Shown here piece by piece: positions 34,380-45,900 of a stretch of 64,000 nt of DNA (the stretch's first letter is position 1; the number at the start of each line of letters is the position of its first letter). The DNA comes from Flabesymbios commensalis. Its lineage: Eukaryota > Annelida > Polychaeta > Terebellida > Flabelligeridae. Position numbers and translations under genes: made by a program. The notes below the pieces were generated by a model. That model was given only the letters and a program-made list of their open reading frames with translations. It was not told where the DNA came from and searched no databases. The stretch is taken from the NCBI GenBank assembly GCA_964017125.1, contig OZ024907.1, positions 26,474,476 to 26,538,475 on the forward strand. The letters are read 5' to 3'.

Positions 34380-35100
34380 GACTTTTTCCGATCGACAATT
34401 TTTCTCGTTAACGCTATTCACTCAACATTGTTTTATGTATCGCGCCAAAATTTATACCATATATCCATTTCACTAATAGCTCGGATGAGTTCGAAATTGG
34501 GCAAGATTCGGACAGAAACTAGGTCACGGTGGCTAAGATAGTAGAATATCTGCCATTATTTTTTTTAATATGCGTAATATCTGGAAAACCGGACCAGATA
34601 GCTAGACCATTACTATAGAACAAAATGTGCAGTTTCAGGTAAGGATATACCATGAAAAAATTCAACTTGATCAAATTCAAAATGGCCGACTTGCGGCCAC
34701 TTCCGATCGACAAATTTTCTCGTTAACGAGATTCACTCAAAATTTTGTTATGTATCGCTTCAAAACGTATATTATATATCCATTCCACTAATAGCTTTTG
34801 CATGAGTTCAAAATTAGGCAAGATTCGGACAGAAGCTAGGTCATGGCGGCCAAAATGGCTAATTATCGGTCAATATTTTTTAAATATGCGTAATATCTGG
34901 AAAACTGGACCAGATAGCTAGACCATTAACATTAAACAAAATGTGCAGTTTCAGGTAGGGATATACCATAAAATATTAAACTTGATCAAATTCAAAATGG
35001 CCGACCGACAATTTCAATAATGGCGGCGGGCTATTGTCGAGTGTGCTCTTGTTTCAAATGATTTTTACTTTTAAACGATGATTAGAGGCTGAAGCCTATT
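34380..35100 (+). repeat. Two-unit tandem repeat (about 305 bp) with ATGGCCGAC core
   Basis: CCGATCGACAA, TTCTCGTTAACG, GGCAAGATTCGGACAGAA, GGACCAGATAGCTAGACCAT and TTCAAAATGGCCGAC occur in the same order at about 34390-34690 and 34700-35010. A terminal block (TTTGCGTCGCCAACGGGCC) has a relative at 55730-55755. The GCTAGACCATTAC and AAAATGGCCG blocks are shared with the array at 41985. Confidence 0.75.
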
Positions 35101-35251
35101 TGCGTCGCCAACGGGCCTTGTTAATTTTGTAATGAAGTAGTGTATCTCACAGATCATGACTTTATTTTTTTCAGAGTTTTTAGATTTTTCAAAATATTTT
35201 TTTTCACGTGTTTTTTAATCTGACGGTAACCCAAACAAGCTTTTTGTATAC

Positions 35252-35533
35252 CTAAATACCTGCTAAAGGACGTTTGAATGTTCCTACAGCATTGGGCCAC
35301 ATGTTGATGCCGTAGATGTTCATATCACCGGCTATTACAGCTTCGCAATTAATCTTTAGTAGATAGTCAAATCTGGGTGTAATTTTCTCTGTAAATCGTC
35401 TGTAATTTTCGACGAAATATTTTGGTGGTCGGTAAATATAAATATTGCCAATATTTTTTTTCCTCCAAATCAAATGTTTTTCACCTATTTCAATAAATTG
35501 TCCCTCCCAGGAATCAGAAGTGTCCTCTATCAT
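35252..35533 (-). mobile_element. LINE endonuclease-domain fragment
   Basis: A 93-codon frame with IYRPPKYFVENYRRF and CEAVIAGDMNI, the APE-type endonuclease signature of CR1/Jockey-group LINEs (usually IYRPP...GDFNI). No RT follows within reach, so it is an isolated piece. Confidence 0.7.
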
Positions 35534-35979
35534 CTATGGGGTACCTTTTGATAAGTGAATTGTTTATGTATGTAGATCCGAGTCCGCTATGAAAAGATAT
35601 CCGTTAACCTTGAGAGATAAAATTAGAATTATCTAAGTGGAGATGAGAGATATCAGAACTATCGCTCAACCAGGTTATTGAATTTTCCCATTAAAATAGC
35701 TTTAATGTACAGACTTGCCAAATTCCGGATACAGGGTATGTAGATATGTCGTTTGATCAGACAGTGTCTGAGATTCTCATTGATTATCTCGGAGACAGAT
35801 AAGTTGACGCGATGGTTCAAGAATGCTCAGTAAGTTTTTATCCCATTCATTAAATTGTAGTACACCTTTCCTATTCATAATTCCGACTGTCAACAATCTG
35901 TTGGGGGGGGGAGGGGGGGGCTGCATAACTGACTTTGAACAATTTGTTTCCGACCTGCAATTCAAGGTACCATACATGT

Positions 35980-36294
35980 AAAATGAAATGAATCGGGCTT
36001 TAGGCCACCTTTGTGCACATATAGGCTAAACTGGGCCAGAAGAACCTCCTGAGGATGGTGAGATGATTGACATGACACTGTCCTCCAGACACAGGATTCG
36101 AAATTCGAGCCCTGGCGGTCCGAGGCCGAGCACGCTACCTCTCGGTCACGGAGGCTCCCCGCAATACTGACTTTCACACGTAGATGGGGAAGAAACATTT
36201 TTTGTTTTTTTTCAAACCGCCGAGACCGGAAACCGAACCCCGAACTCTGGCGTGAAAGGCAGCGGAGCTAACCACTACCCTAGGGCCCCCGCCC
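35980..36294 (-). mobile_element. SINE with two tRNA-like heads, copy 2, 11-bp target duplication
   Basis: Same layout as 28794-29103. It is flanked by perfect ACCATACATGT direct repeats at 35969-35979 and 36295-36305, which define the full element (315 bp). On the minus strand it starts GGGCGGGGGCCCTAGGGTAG and ends CATTTCATTTT. Confidence 0.9.
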
Positions 36295-36438
36295 ACCATA
36301 CATGTGAGCTATCGCGAGCTCTTCGTGTACATTTCAACTTTGACCCATTTTTTGGCATATCCGAGCATTCTCTCTAGACTAAAGTCGAACAAATGGCTCG
36401 TCATTTTATACTGTTTGTAAAATATGTGGTTGTCTTAA

Positions 36439-36634
36439 AGGTGATCTATCACCCCTTATATAGTATGAATAATTTTGTGACAAATAAATCAAAGTTGCCA
36501 CAAGATGGGGCACAAGTGTTTCCTTATATGGGGTGATTGGCTATCATGTGACCCTCTCAGAGGGTCACATGATAGCCAATCACCCCATATAAGGACATAA
36601 TTATTCATACCATATAAGGGGTGATAGATCACCT
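36439..36634. mobile_element. Near-perfect palindromic MITE, TTAA target duplication
   Basis: AGGTGATCTATCACCCC at left, GGGGTGATAGATCACCT at right, TTAA on both sides (36435-36438, 36635-36638). The centre is a long perfect hairpin (ATGTGACCCTC / GAGGGTCACAT, about 36540-36595). TTAA suggests a piggyBac or Kolobok-type parent. It ends about 200 bp before exon 1 of the PLP-enzyme gene. Confidence 0.85.
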
Positions 36635-36841
36635 TTAATATGTGGCTAACATCTAAGACGTCTACATAAGAGTTGTTGTGATACAAAAATTGTGCTACAG
36701 TCAGTATCAGTGTGGTGCCACTACACACTGATACGCCGTGTGCTGATCCATGCCGACTGCAGGTTGCCTTCCCCCACTCTCTCCCTGTATCAAATTGTGT
36801 TTGCTGATGTATTGTTTTAAACACGTTTCTGTACATTGTAG

Positions 36842-36952
36842 GATGTGTACATACCTCCAACAATTCCTGTAAAACACCCGGATTTCAATGAGTTACAATC
36901 TACCGAATTTTCTTTCGGGAAACTGGCACGACAAAGACATTTTTTTCTGGAG
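36842..36952 (+). CDS. PLP-enzyme gene exon 1 (first seen)
   Basis: Encodes 37 residues, DVYIPPTIPV to ARQRHFFLE. The acceptor is acattgtag and the donor GAG then gtaagt, both phase 0. An in-frame TAG spans the acceptor, so the exon cannot extend upstream; it has no Met, so at least one earlier coding exon is needed. Its link to exon 2 rests on the FGKLARQRHFFLE-EEC fit to the family N-terminus and on matching phase. Confidence 0.75.
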
Positions 36953-39900
36953 GTAAGTAGCTATAGTTATATATTAAATATATGTATGTATATAGGTATA
37001 ATATGTCGTGAAAGTCCGTAACGCGGTAGTTGTGTGGTCACAAGTAGTTTCTTTCATAATAGCACAGGGCATTAGTGTACTTGACCTGAAACCACGAAAG
37101 GGCAGCCAATTTTTTTACTAAGTTCCTCTATAAGGTCTCTAGTAACACAGAAAAAAGTCTTCAGCTCAACTCGTTGGGGGGGGGGGGGGAGGGTATTTTT
37201 GGGCCACGCCCTTTTTTGGTGGCAGTGAGGATGTTCAGCGTGATAACAAGGTCTACGTCTGTACATACTCGACCGATTTGTATGACTTTTTATCCCCCGC
37301 CCGTAGAGGAAGGGGGATTTTCGTCGCGCCAGGATTCTGTCTGGCGTACGGCGTCCGGCGTCACGTTTTCTTGTGGGCGCAAAAACTAAAAAACTACTGG
37401 TCAATTTTTTTCAATTTTAACATCACATTCCTAGCAACATGGGTGCAAGTGATTTTTTAGAGATGCCACCGAAATTCAAAATGGCCGCCAGAGGTCTACT
37501 CTAAAAAAATTTGTGGGCGCAAAAACTCTAAAACTTAAAGTCAGAAATTATTCAAATTTAACTGTCACATTCCCCACGATTTGGAGATGTGCAGGTGACT
37601 TTTTCAAGGTTTTACTGAAATTCAAAATGGCTGCCACAGATCAACTTCAATTTTTTGGGGGGCGTAAAAACTCAAAAAAAATTTGGTCAATTTTTTTTCA
37701 AATTTTAACATCACATTCCTAGCAACATGGGGATGTGCATGTGATTTTTTAAAGATACTACCAAATTTCAAAATGGCCGACAGAGGTCAACTCCAAATTT
37801 TTTTGTGGGCGCAAAAATTCTGAAACTTGAAGTCAGAAATTATTCAAATTTTACTGTCACATTCCCCACGATTTGGAGATGTGCAGGTGACTTTTTTAAG
37901 GTTTTACTGAAATTCAAAATGGCCGCCAAAAATCAACTGCAATTTTTTGGGGGCGTAAAAACGCAAAAAAAAATTTTGGTCAATTTTTTTTTTTATTTTA
38001 ACATCACATTCCTAGCAACATGGGGATGTGCATATGATTTTTTAAAGATGCAAACAAAATTTAAAATGGCCGCTAGAGGTCAACTCCAAATTTTTTTGTG
38101 GGCGCAAAAACTCCAAAACTTAAAGTCAGAAATTATCCAAATTTTACTATCACATTAACCACGATATGGAGATGTGCAATTTTTTTAAGGTTTTACTAAA
38201 ATTCAAAATGGCCGACATGGATAAACTTCATATTTTTTTGTGGTCGCAAAAACTGAAAAATTGAAATCAGTAATAATTCACATTGTACAATCACCTTAAC
38301 CACCATCTGGAAATGTGCATGTGATTTTACTGAAATTTTAAATGGCCACCACAAATCGACTTTTTAAATATTTGTGACCGCAAAAAGTCTAACCTAATTT
38401 ATGTATTCTTGTGTGTCATTTCGTACAGGACTTGATATGATAAATCGATATATATTATTTGATGACCTTGAAGGGTGAATTTATATGTCAATGTCAAACA
38501 TAAAATTAACACTTTTTGATGGTGTTGTATTTATTTTTATACAAGGCAATACTCTACAGATATGGTAAAATCATGACCACTAACTAAATGAGTGTGCATT
38601 TGGAAAAACATATTCTGATATTATCTAATTTGCATAAATACAAAATGGTCCCACTGAAAATGAAACCGAAATCATAATACTGTTGACTTTTGCCTCTAAT
38701 TGACCTGTCAAAGATACTATAGTCCACCACGTAGTTTTATACATTATTGCACAGTGTCAATCTATGTCAGATGTACTAACAATTATTGATTGCTAAGATT
38801 TGTTGTTAAAATTATTTAGTCAAGGCATTATAGTAAATTAACAACATTAAATAACTTTTACCACCAGGCAAGATGTTATTTTTTGACATCTATGACTAAC
38901 CTGAGCTGTTGGCTAGTAGTAGGCCTACATTTTTATGGAGCTTTATGAAATTAATTTTTGCAATTGAAAAAAAATGTTTTGATATTATCTTATTTCTACA
39001 AATTCAAAATGGCCGCTCATGATTTTCAGTTTGTTCGGTTATGTATTGCTACTTGTTGACACCGGACTCGAAATGTCAATTGTCCCAGATGTTGATAATT
39101 ATGGTTTAGCATACAGCTCTTCAATATATTCACATGCTTGAAGAAGTGTGTAATGCTGTTTAGATATGGTACGATATATTATAAAGTGCCCTTTGTGTAT
39201 TTAAAAAAAACATAGGGCATAGTCACAATGTCACCGTTGTCGGGATATTGCCACGAAATGTAACATAAAGTCACATTCATTCTATACACAGCTGATGAAA
39301 AGGGGAAATCGAAATAAGCAATTTCGGCAATTCCATATTATACAAAAAAGGAATAACATTAACAGCCCTTTTTCTACTCTATAATAACATTATAAACACG
39401 GTTAATGTAACACATCGCAGAAAATCTTTCTCAACGTATCATACGATTTCCACACTAAATTATTAAATTCTGCTGGACAATTTAAATTGCTAAATCTGAC
39501 GAAATACAGCGTAATACTAGCTGTACCTAGCCAATCTAGTAGACTGCGTTTCTGACCTTGAAGATCTATTATATATAGCTGAAGATTCCGCTCTTTTCAC
39601 ATGACAAACTTTTTTTTAAAGCTTTAACTTTCTGCTTCAACACCTGGGTAAATATGAGATGGCGTTATATGGAAGTCATGCAGTGTTTGTGGACATGAAT
39701 TGAATTATTTTCTGAAATTTTTGTATCGTATTGCAGGCTCGATAGACTTAAAGCTGCATATGTATCGGTTTGCTTGTTTTAGAACATTTTTAATTCGCTA
39801 TGCCGTTATCTGTTTTGTAGAATTTATTATCTAAGTTTCAGAACAAAGAAATCTTTTAGTGATTTGAAAGTATGTTCACCATTAACGACATGCGCCGAGA

Positions 39901-42900
39901 AATATCCCACTAACCGCAGCTAATAGCGGCAATACTACAGGGGGAAGGACGCTGCTGTTTATTATTGTCTCACACAATATACACAATTATACAATCACAC
40001 ATTCAAATTAAATAGCATAGTAAAACTATTGACACCGGTCACTGCTAAGTTTAAGACATATTATTTCCTAAAAAGCTAGTTATAAGTTATCATCGATTTT
40101 TAGTACAGTATTTGCAATTCATGATACACTAAAATAATGTTTATGTACAGATGAGGCATAATTATGTAATAAAATAGATAATGATGTTAAGCTTTTTATT
40201 AAATTAGGCACAATAAATTTAAATAAAAGTTAACTTTCTATATACAATATAATTAGAGTTTATATACAGACGATGAAAAGCTATGCAATGAAATAAAATT
40301 TAAAAAAATTGTTGATGCCAAATTATGCAAAAAAAATATTAGGCTAATTGTAAGTTAGATACACAAATGACAATAATAAAGATACATAACTGACTGAAAA
40401 TGCACTAGCAAATGTCTAGTCATTGTCGTCTGCTTTTTATCCCCCGCCCACGAAGCATTGTCAACACCATTTCTGGCCGTGCGTCCGTGTTTCGTTTCCG
40501 GACGATATCTCTGAAACCGTTAGCCGGATTGCTTTCATATTGCATACACACATCCCTTAGGGGGTGTAGATGTGCCTTTCAGGGGGTTATGACCTTTGAC
40601 CTAGGTTTTGACCTTTGATTTTGAGGTGATTATCGACTTTAATTGATTGCGGATAATAAGTTCAGTTTCCGGACGATATCTTGCAAAGCGTTTCCTGGAT
40701 TGTTTTCATACTGCACACACAAATCCCTCATGGGATGTAGATGTGCCTTTTGGGGGTTATGACCTTTGACCTAATTTTTTACCTTTGATTTTGAGGCGAT
40801 TATTGACTTCAATTGATTGCGGATGATAAGTTCAGTTTCCGGACGATATCTCGCAAAGCATTTGCTGAATTGTTTTCATACTGTACACACAAATCCCTCA
40901 GGGGGTGTAGATGTGCCTTTTAGGGGTTATGACCTTTGACCTAATTTTTTACCTTTGAGTTTGAGGCCATTATTGACTTTAATTGATGGCGGGTGACAAG
41001 TTCAGTTTCCGGATGATATCTCAGAATCAGAAAGCATTTGCTTGATTGTTTTCATATTGCATACACATATTTCTCCGGGGTGTAGATGTGCCTTTTCACG
41101 TTTGATTTTGAGGCCATTACTGACTTTAATTGATGGCAGAAGATAAGTTCATTTTCCGGATGATAGCTCGGAAAGCGTTTGCTGGATTCATATTGCCACA
41201 CATATCCCAAAGGGGGTGTAGATGTGCTTTTTTGGGTGTTTTGACCTTTGACCTATTGTTTAACCTTTGCCTTTGAGGCCATTATTGACTTTAATTAATG
41301 GCGGGGGATATCGTTAGCGTCAGCGCTCTTGTTAAAAATCTCAATTGAGGAAGCGGTGACAGAGGCCTAACTAATTAATTGTGCTTATTGTCAGTGGCGG
41401 CCATTTTTAGCTCCCGCCGTCACCGTAGGTGAGCGAAGGGAGCTATGGATTCTACCTCCGTTTTTTTTTGGCCTCTTCTTTTGCCTATAACTTTGTGAGA
41501 AAATAAGCTAGGATAACAATTTTTGGTATGTGGGTTACTTCCAGGTGGCTAATGGACGGGTTAAAATATTTTTATTCTGAATTCAATACGCAAGGTTGCA
41601 GAGGAGAAAATGATGATGTGACGGCGTTGGGCCGTTGGGACGTTGGGCCGTCCGTAAACAATTCGTTTCCGGAGCATATCTCTGAAAGTACTTGTCCGAT
41701 TGTCTTCAAATTTTACACACAACACCCCTAGGGGGTCTAGTTGTGCCTTTTGGGGTATTTGAACTTTGACCTACTTCTGGTTCAGAACTATGACCTATTT
41801 AGACGTTTTGACGCGCACTTCGTTTCCGGAGCAGATCTCGAAAAGTACTGGGCCGATGACAGTCATATTGCACATACATGTTCTCTAAGGGCCCTAGTTG
41901 TGCCTTTTCAGGTTTTTGGACCTTGACCTTGAAGTTGACCCAGCACTTTGACCTAATTTATAACATCGGTAAATCCGACTGAAAGATTTTGCGGAATATC
42001 ATGAAAACCGCTCAAGATAGCTACACCATTACTATAAAACAAATTGTGAGGTTTCAGGAGAGGATGCATCTTGAAAAATTTCAAGTCGATAAAATTAAAA
42101 ATGGCCGCCTATCGGCCATTATTCACCTCGACAGGCCTGATATTGCGGAATATCATGAAAACCGCTCAAGATAGCTACACCATTAATATCAAATAAATTG
42201 TAAGGTTTCAGGAGAGGATGCATCCTGAAAAATTTTAAGTTGAGAAAATTCAAAATGGCCACCTATCAGCCATTATTCACCTTGACAGGCCTGATATTGT
42301 GGAATATCATGAAAACCGCTCAAGATATCTACACCATTACTATAAAACAAATTGTAAAGCTTCAGGAGAGGATGTATTTTGAAAAAAATCATCTTGTCAA
42401 AGTTCAAAATGGCCGCCAATCGGCCATCATTCACTTTCACATGGCCGTTATTTGGTAAACCGTGCTAGATGGCTAGACCATTACTATAAAACAAAATGTG
42501 TGATTTCAGGAGAGGATGCATCTTGAAAAAATTCGACCCGATAAAATTCAAAATGGCCGCTCATCGGCCATTATTCACTTTCACATGGCCGTTATTTGGT
42601 AAACCGTGCTAGATGGCTAGACCATTACTATAAAAAAAAATGTGTGATTTCAGGAGAGGATGAATCTTGAAAAAATTTGACTCGATAAAATTCAAAATGG
42701 CCGCTTATCGGCCATTATTCACTTTCACATGGCCGTTATTTGGTAAACCGTGCTAGATGGCTAGACCATTACTATAAAACAAAATGTGTGATTTCAGGAG
42801 AGGATGCATCTTGAAAAAATTAGACTTGATAAAATTCAACATGGCCGCTTATCGGCCATTATTCACTTTCACATGGCCGTTATTTGGTCAACCGTGCTAG

Positions 42901-45900
42901 ATGGCTAGACCATTACTGTAAAACGAAATGTGAGATTTCAGATGAGGATGCATCTTGAAAAAAATTGACTTGATCAAATTTAAAATGGCCGCCTTTTCGG
43001 CCATTATTCATTTTCACATGGCTGATATTTGATAAACCGTGATAGATGGCTAGACCATTACCTGATTACTATAAAACAAAGTGTGAGTTTTCGGGGGAGG
43101 ATGCACCCTGAAAATTTTTAACTTACGAATTCAAAATGGCCGACAATCAGCATTATTTACCTCGATAGGCCTGATATCAGGTAAACCGTGCTAGATAGCT
43201 AGACCATTACTATAAAACAAAATGTGACGTTTAGAGAGAGGATGCCTTTAAAAAACTTTCGACTCAATCGAATTCAAAATGGCCGCCTATCGGCCACTAT
43301 TTACTTTCACATTGCTGATATTTGGTAAACCGTGTTAGATAGCTGGACCATTACTATAAAACAAAATGTGAGATTACAAGAGAGGATGCATCTTGAAAAA
43401 AATTGACTCGATCAAATTCAAAATTGCCGCCTATCGGCCATTATTTACTTTCACATAGCCGGTTTTTAGTAACCGTACTAGATGGCTAGACCATTACTAT
43501 AAAACAAAATGTGAGATTTCAGGAGAGGATGCATCTTGAAAATTTTTGACTTGATCAAATTCAAAATGGCCTCCTATCGGCCATTATTCACTTTCACATG
43601 GGCGATATTTGGTAAACCGTGCTAGATGGCTAGACCATTACTATGGAATGAAATGTGAGATTTCAGCTGAGGATGCATCTTGGAAAATTTTGACTTGATC
43701 AAATTCAAAATGGCCCTCTATCGGCCATTATTTACTTTCACATGCCCAATATTTTGCAAACTGTGTTAGATGTTAGTCCATTACTATAAAACAAAATTTG
43801 AGGTTTCGGGGGAAGATGCACCCTAAGTTTTAAACTAATTTATATCGAATTCAAAATGACCGTAAATCAGCCATTAGTTAACTCGATTGGCCTGATATCG
43901 GGTAAACCATGCCAGATAGGTAGACCATTACTGGGATACTGATTAGGATCATTAATTTCAATGGAGGTTTGCAATCTCTGACAGACTGTCTAGTTCTTAT
44001 CTTACTCTTAGACTGGGCTTCTTAGACCTAGTTGTCTTGCGTCTTGATTTTTGACCTAGACTAGGACTACATTAATAACCCTATACAAAATTGCTTAAAT
44101 CAAATTCTAATTCGGAGCGGGAGCTCCTGGACTTATGTAGTCTTGTGGATTATGGTAATTAGTTCATTTATTAATTATTTAGTCTTTTGCCACTCAATAA
44201 GTTTTATGAAATGTACATACGATATTTTATTATTTTAGTAACGTTTGTCCTCATTCTCCACACATAGATGTCGCTCAGGTCAACCCCGCTCTCTTTCTGT
44301 AACCACACGCCATGTTTCGACAAAAACTGCTCATTTTGAGCAGTTTTGTTGATATAACAACTGTAGGCTTATAAACACGCTTGAGTGTCCTGAATATATA
44401 TGGCAAATATAAAACACCAATACTCCGCCACATATGAGTTTATATTCACATGTTTGTTTGTTTGTTTGTTTGTTTGTTTGGGTTAGCTAGCCCGCATGCA
44501 GGCTGCCCGGGCCTTCCGATAATTATCGATCGATCACAATCCCGCCTTTAGTCCAGTTGCTTTTTACTCGGAGCTGTGTATCACTAAGCCGGTGGGCCAC
44601 ATCAAGAGCCGAATTCAGTGCTCACAGACTTCCTTTGTACATCCACGGCAGCTAAAGCAACCATAGAACCCAATGGTGATCATGTGCATAGATGACATAG
44701 AGACTTTCCGCTTAAGACACCTTCTCATATACACAGGTTCCACACTGGAGAACTGGCGGAAGGATCAGCCCAACAGTCCACAGGTCCGTCTCAGGTGGCA
44801 GTCAGGCAGTTAGGCAGTCGAACTTCATTATAAGCAAAACGGCATGGGGATGAATGAATAGGAACCAACAAGTGTCTGCCAGAATAGATTCACCATAGCG
44901 GTTTGACAAGCTTGAAGGAAATCACCATGCATACATCTCAAGACCGGCCATGATGAAGAAAACGGAAATCAACAAGTGTCTGCCAGAATAAATTCACCAT
45001 AGCGGTATGACAAGCTTTAATTGATTCCCGCGCATACAGCCCAGTGAAATTACTAAGACCCGCTGCCCTCCCTGTGAAACTTCTACGACCCGCTAACGGA
45101 AATCAACAAGTGTCTGCCAAAATAGATTCGCCATAACGGTATGACAAGCTTAGATTGATTCCCGCGCCTACATCCCTGTGAAACTACTTAGACCCACTGC
45201 CCTCCCTGTGGAACTTCTACGACCAAAACATTCAATGGATTACTTTTTCTGCCTACGCGCTGCTGTGAGAAGGTCCATGTTTACGTTTTTCTGACAGAAT
45301 TTACAATCGGCTTCAAAACACTGGCAAATATAAATTACTGAATGACATGCGAATTGTGCTGGTTCAATTTATCCACTACTAAACAGAATAAATAGCCCTT
45401 ACCTGTAACAAACTCTAAAATCAAATTAAATATTGAAAAAAGGATAAGTAATGAGTTGAAGTGAACACCAAAATAGTTCCGTGGTTATAGGAATGGTTAT
45501 AAAATCACGTGGTAACGCTCACTAACGGCTGATAAATCTGGTCAATCGCCATGCGTGCATACGGCGAAATGAGCGTGTGGTATCAGAGATATAATCTCTG
45601 AGGTCAGAATGGTTTGTCCTGCAGAAAAAGACAGCTAAAACAGTTAAAAACGTACGTTTTGTGTTTGGCCTTGATTCTGTCCCATAAATTGGCCACACAT
45701 AAATATTATTATTTAATCCTCTCAAATACAACTCCATATAAATATACCTCAAGTTTATTTAAATCGATCAATTACGTTTAAAAGTGGACGCTTTTCTGAT
45801 ATTTCCATATTTCTCAGGATAAAAACAGCATGGCCCAAAAATACCATGCCTAACCCCCTCCCCCCCCCCCCCCCCCTCAACGAGTTGAGTTTGATACTTT

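Larger units (their letters stand above)
44245..45615 (+). repeat. Dispersed repeat copy B, split by an insertion of about 770 bp
   Basis: Homologous to 8250-8855 at 44245-44450 and again at 45232-45612. The intervening 44451-45231 holds a (TTTG)n tract and a three-unit tandem repeat. Confidence 0.75.

Noticed and set aside
37513-38158. Open frames with repeated FKMAA / FGG peptides
   Set aside because: Translation of the ATGGCCGCC tandem array; codon periodicity is just the repeat.
44451-45231. CRISPR-like spaced repeats
   Set aside because: Three long units in a eukaryotic dispersed repeat; no short regular repeat-spacer pattern.
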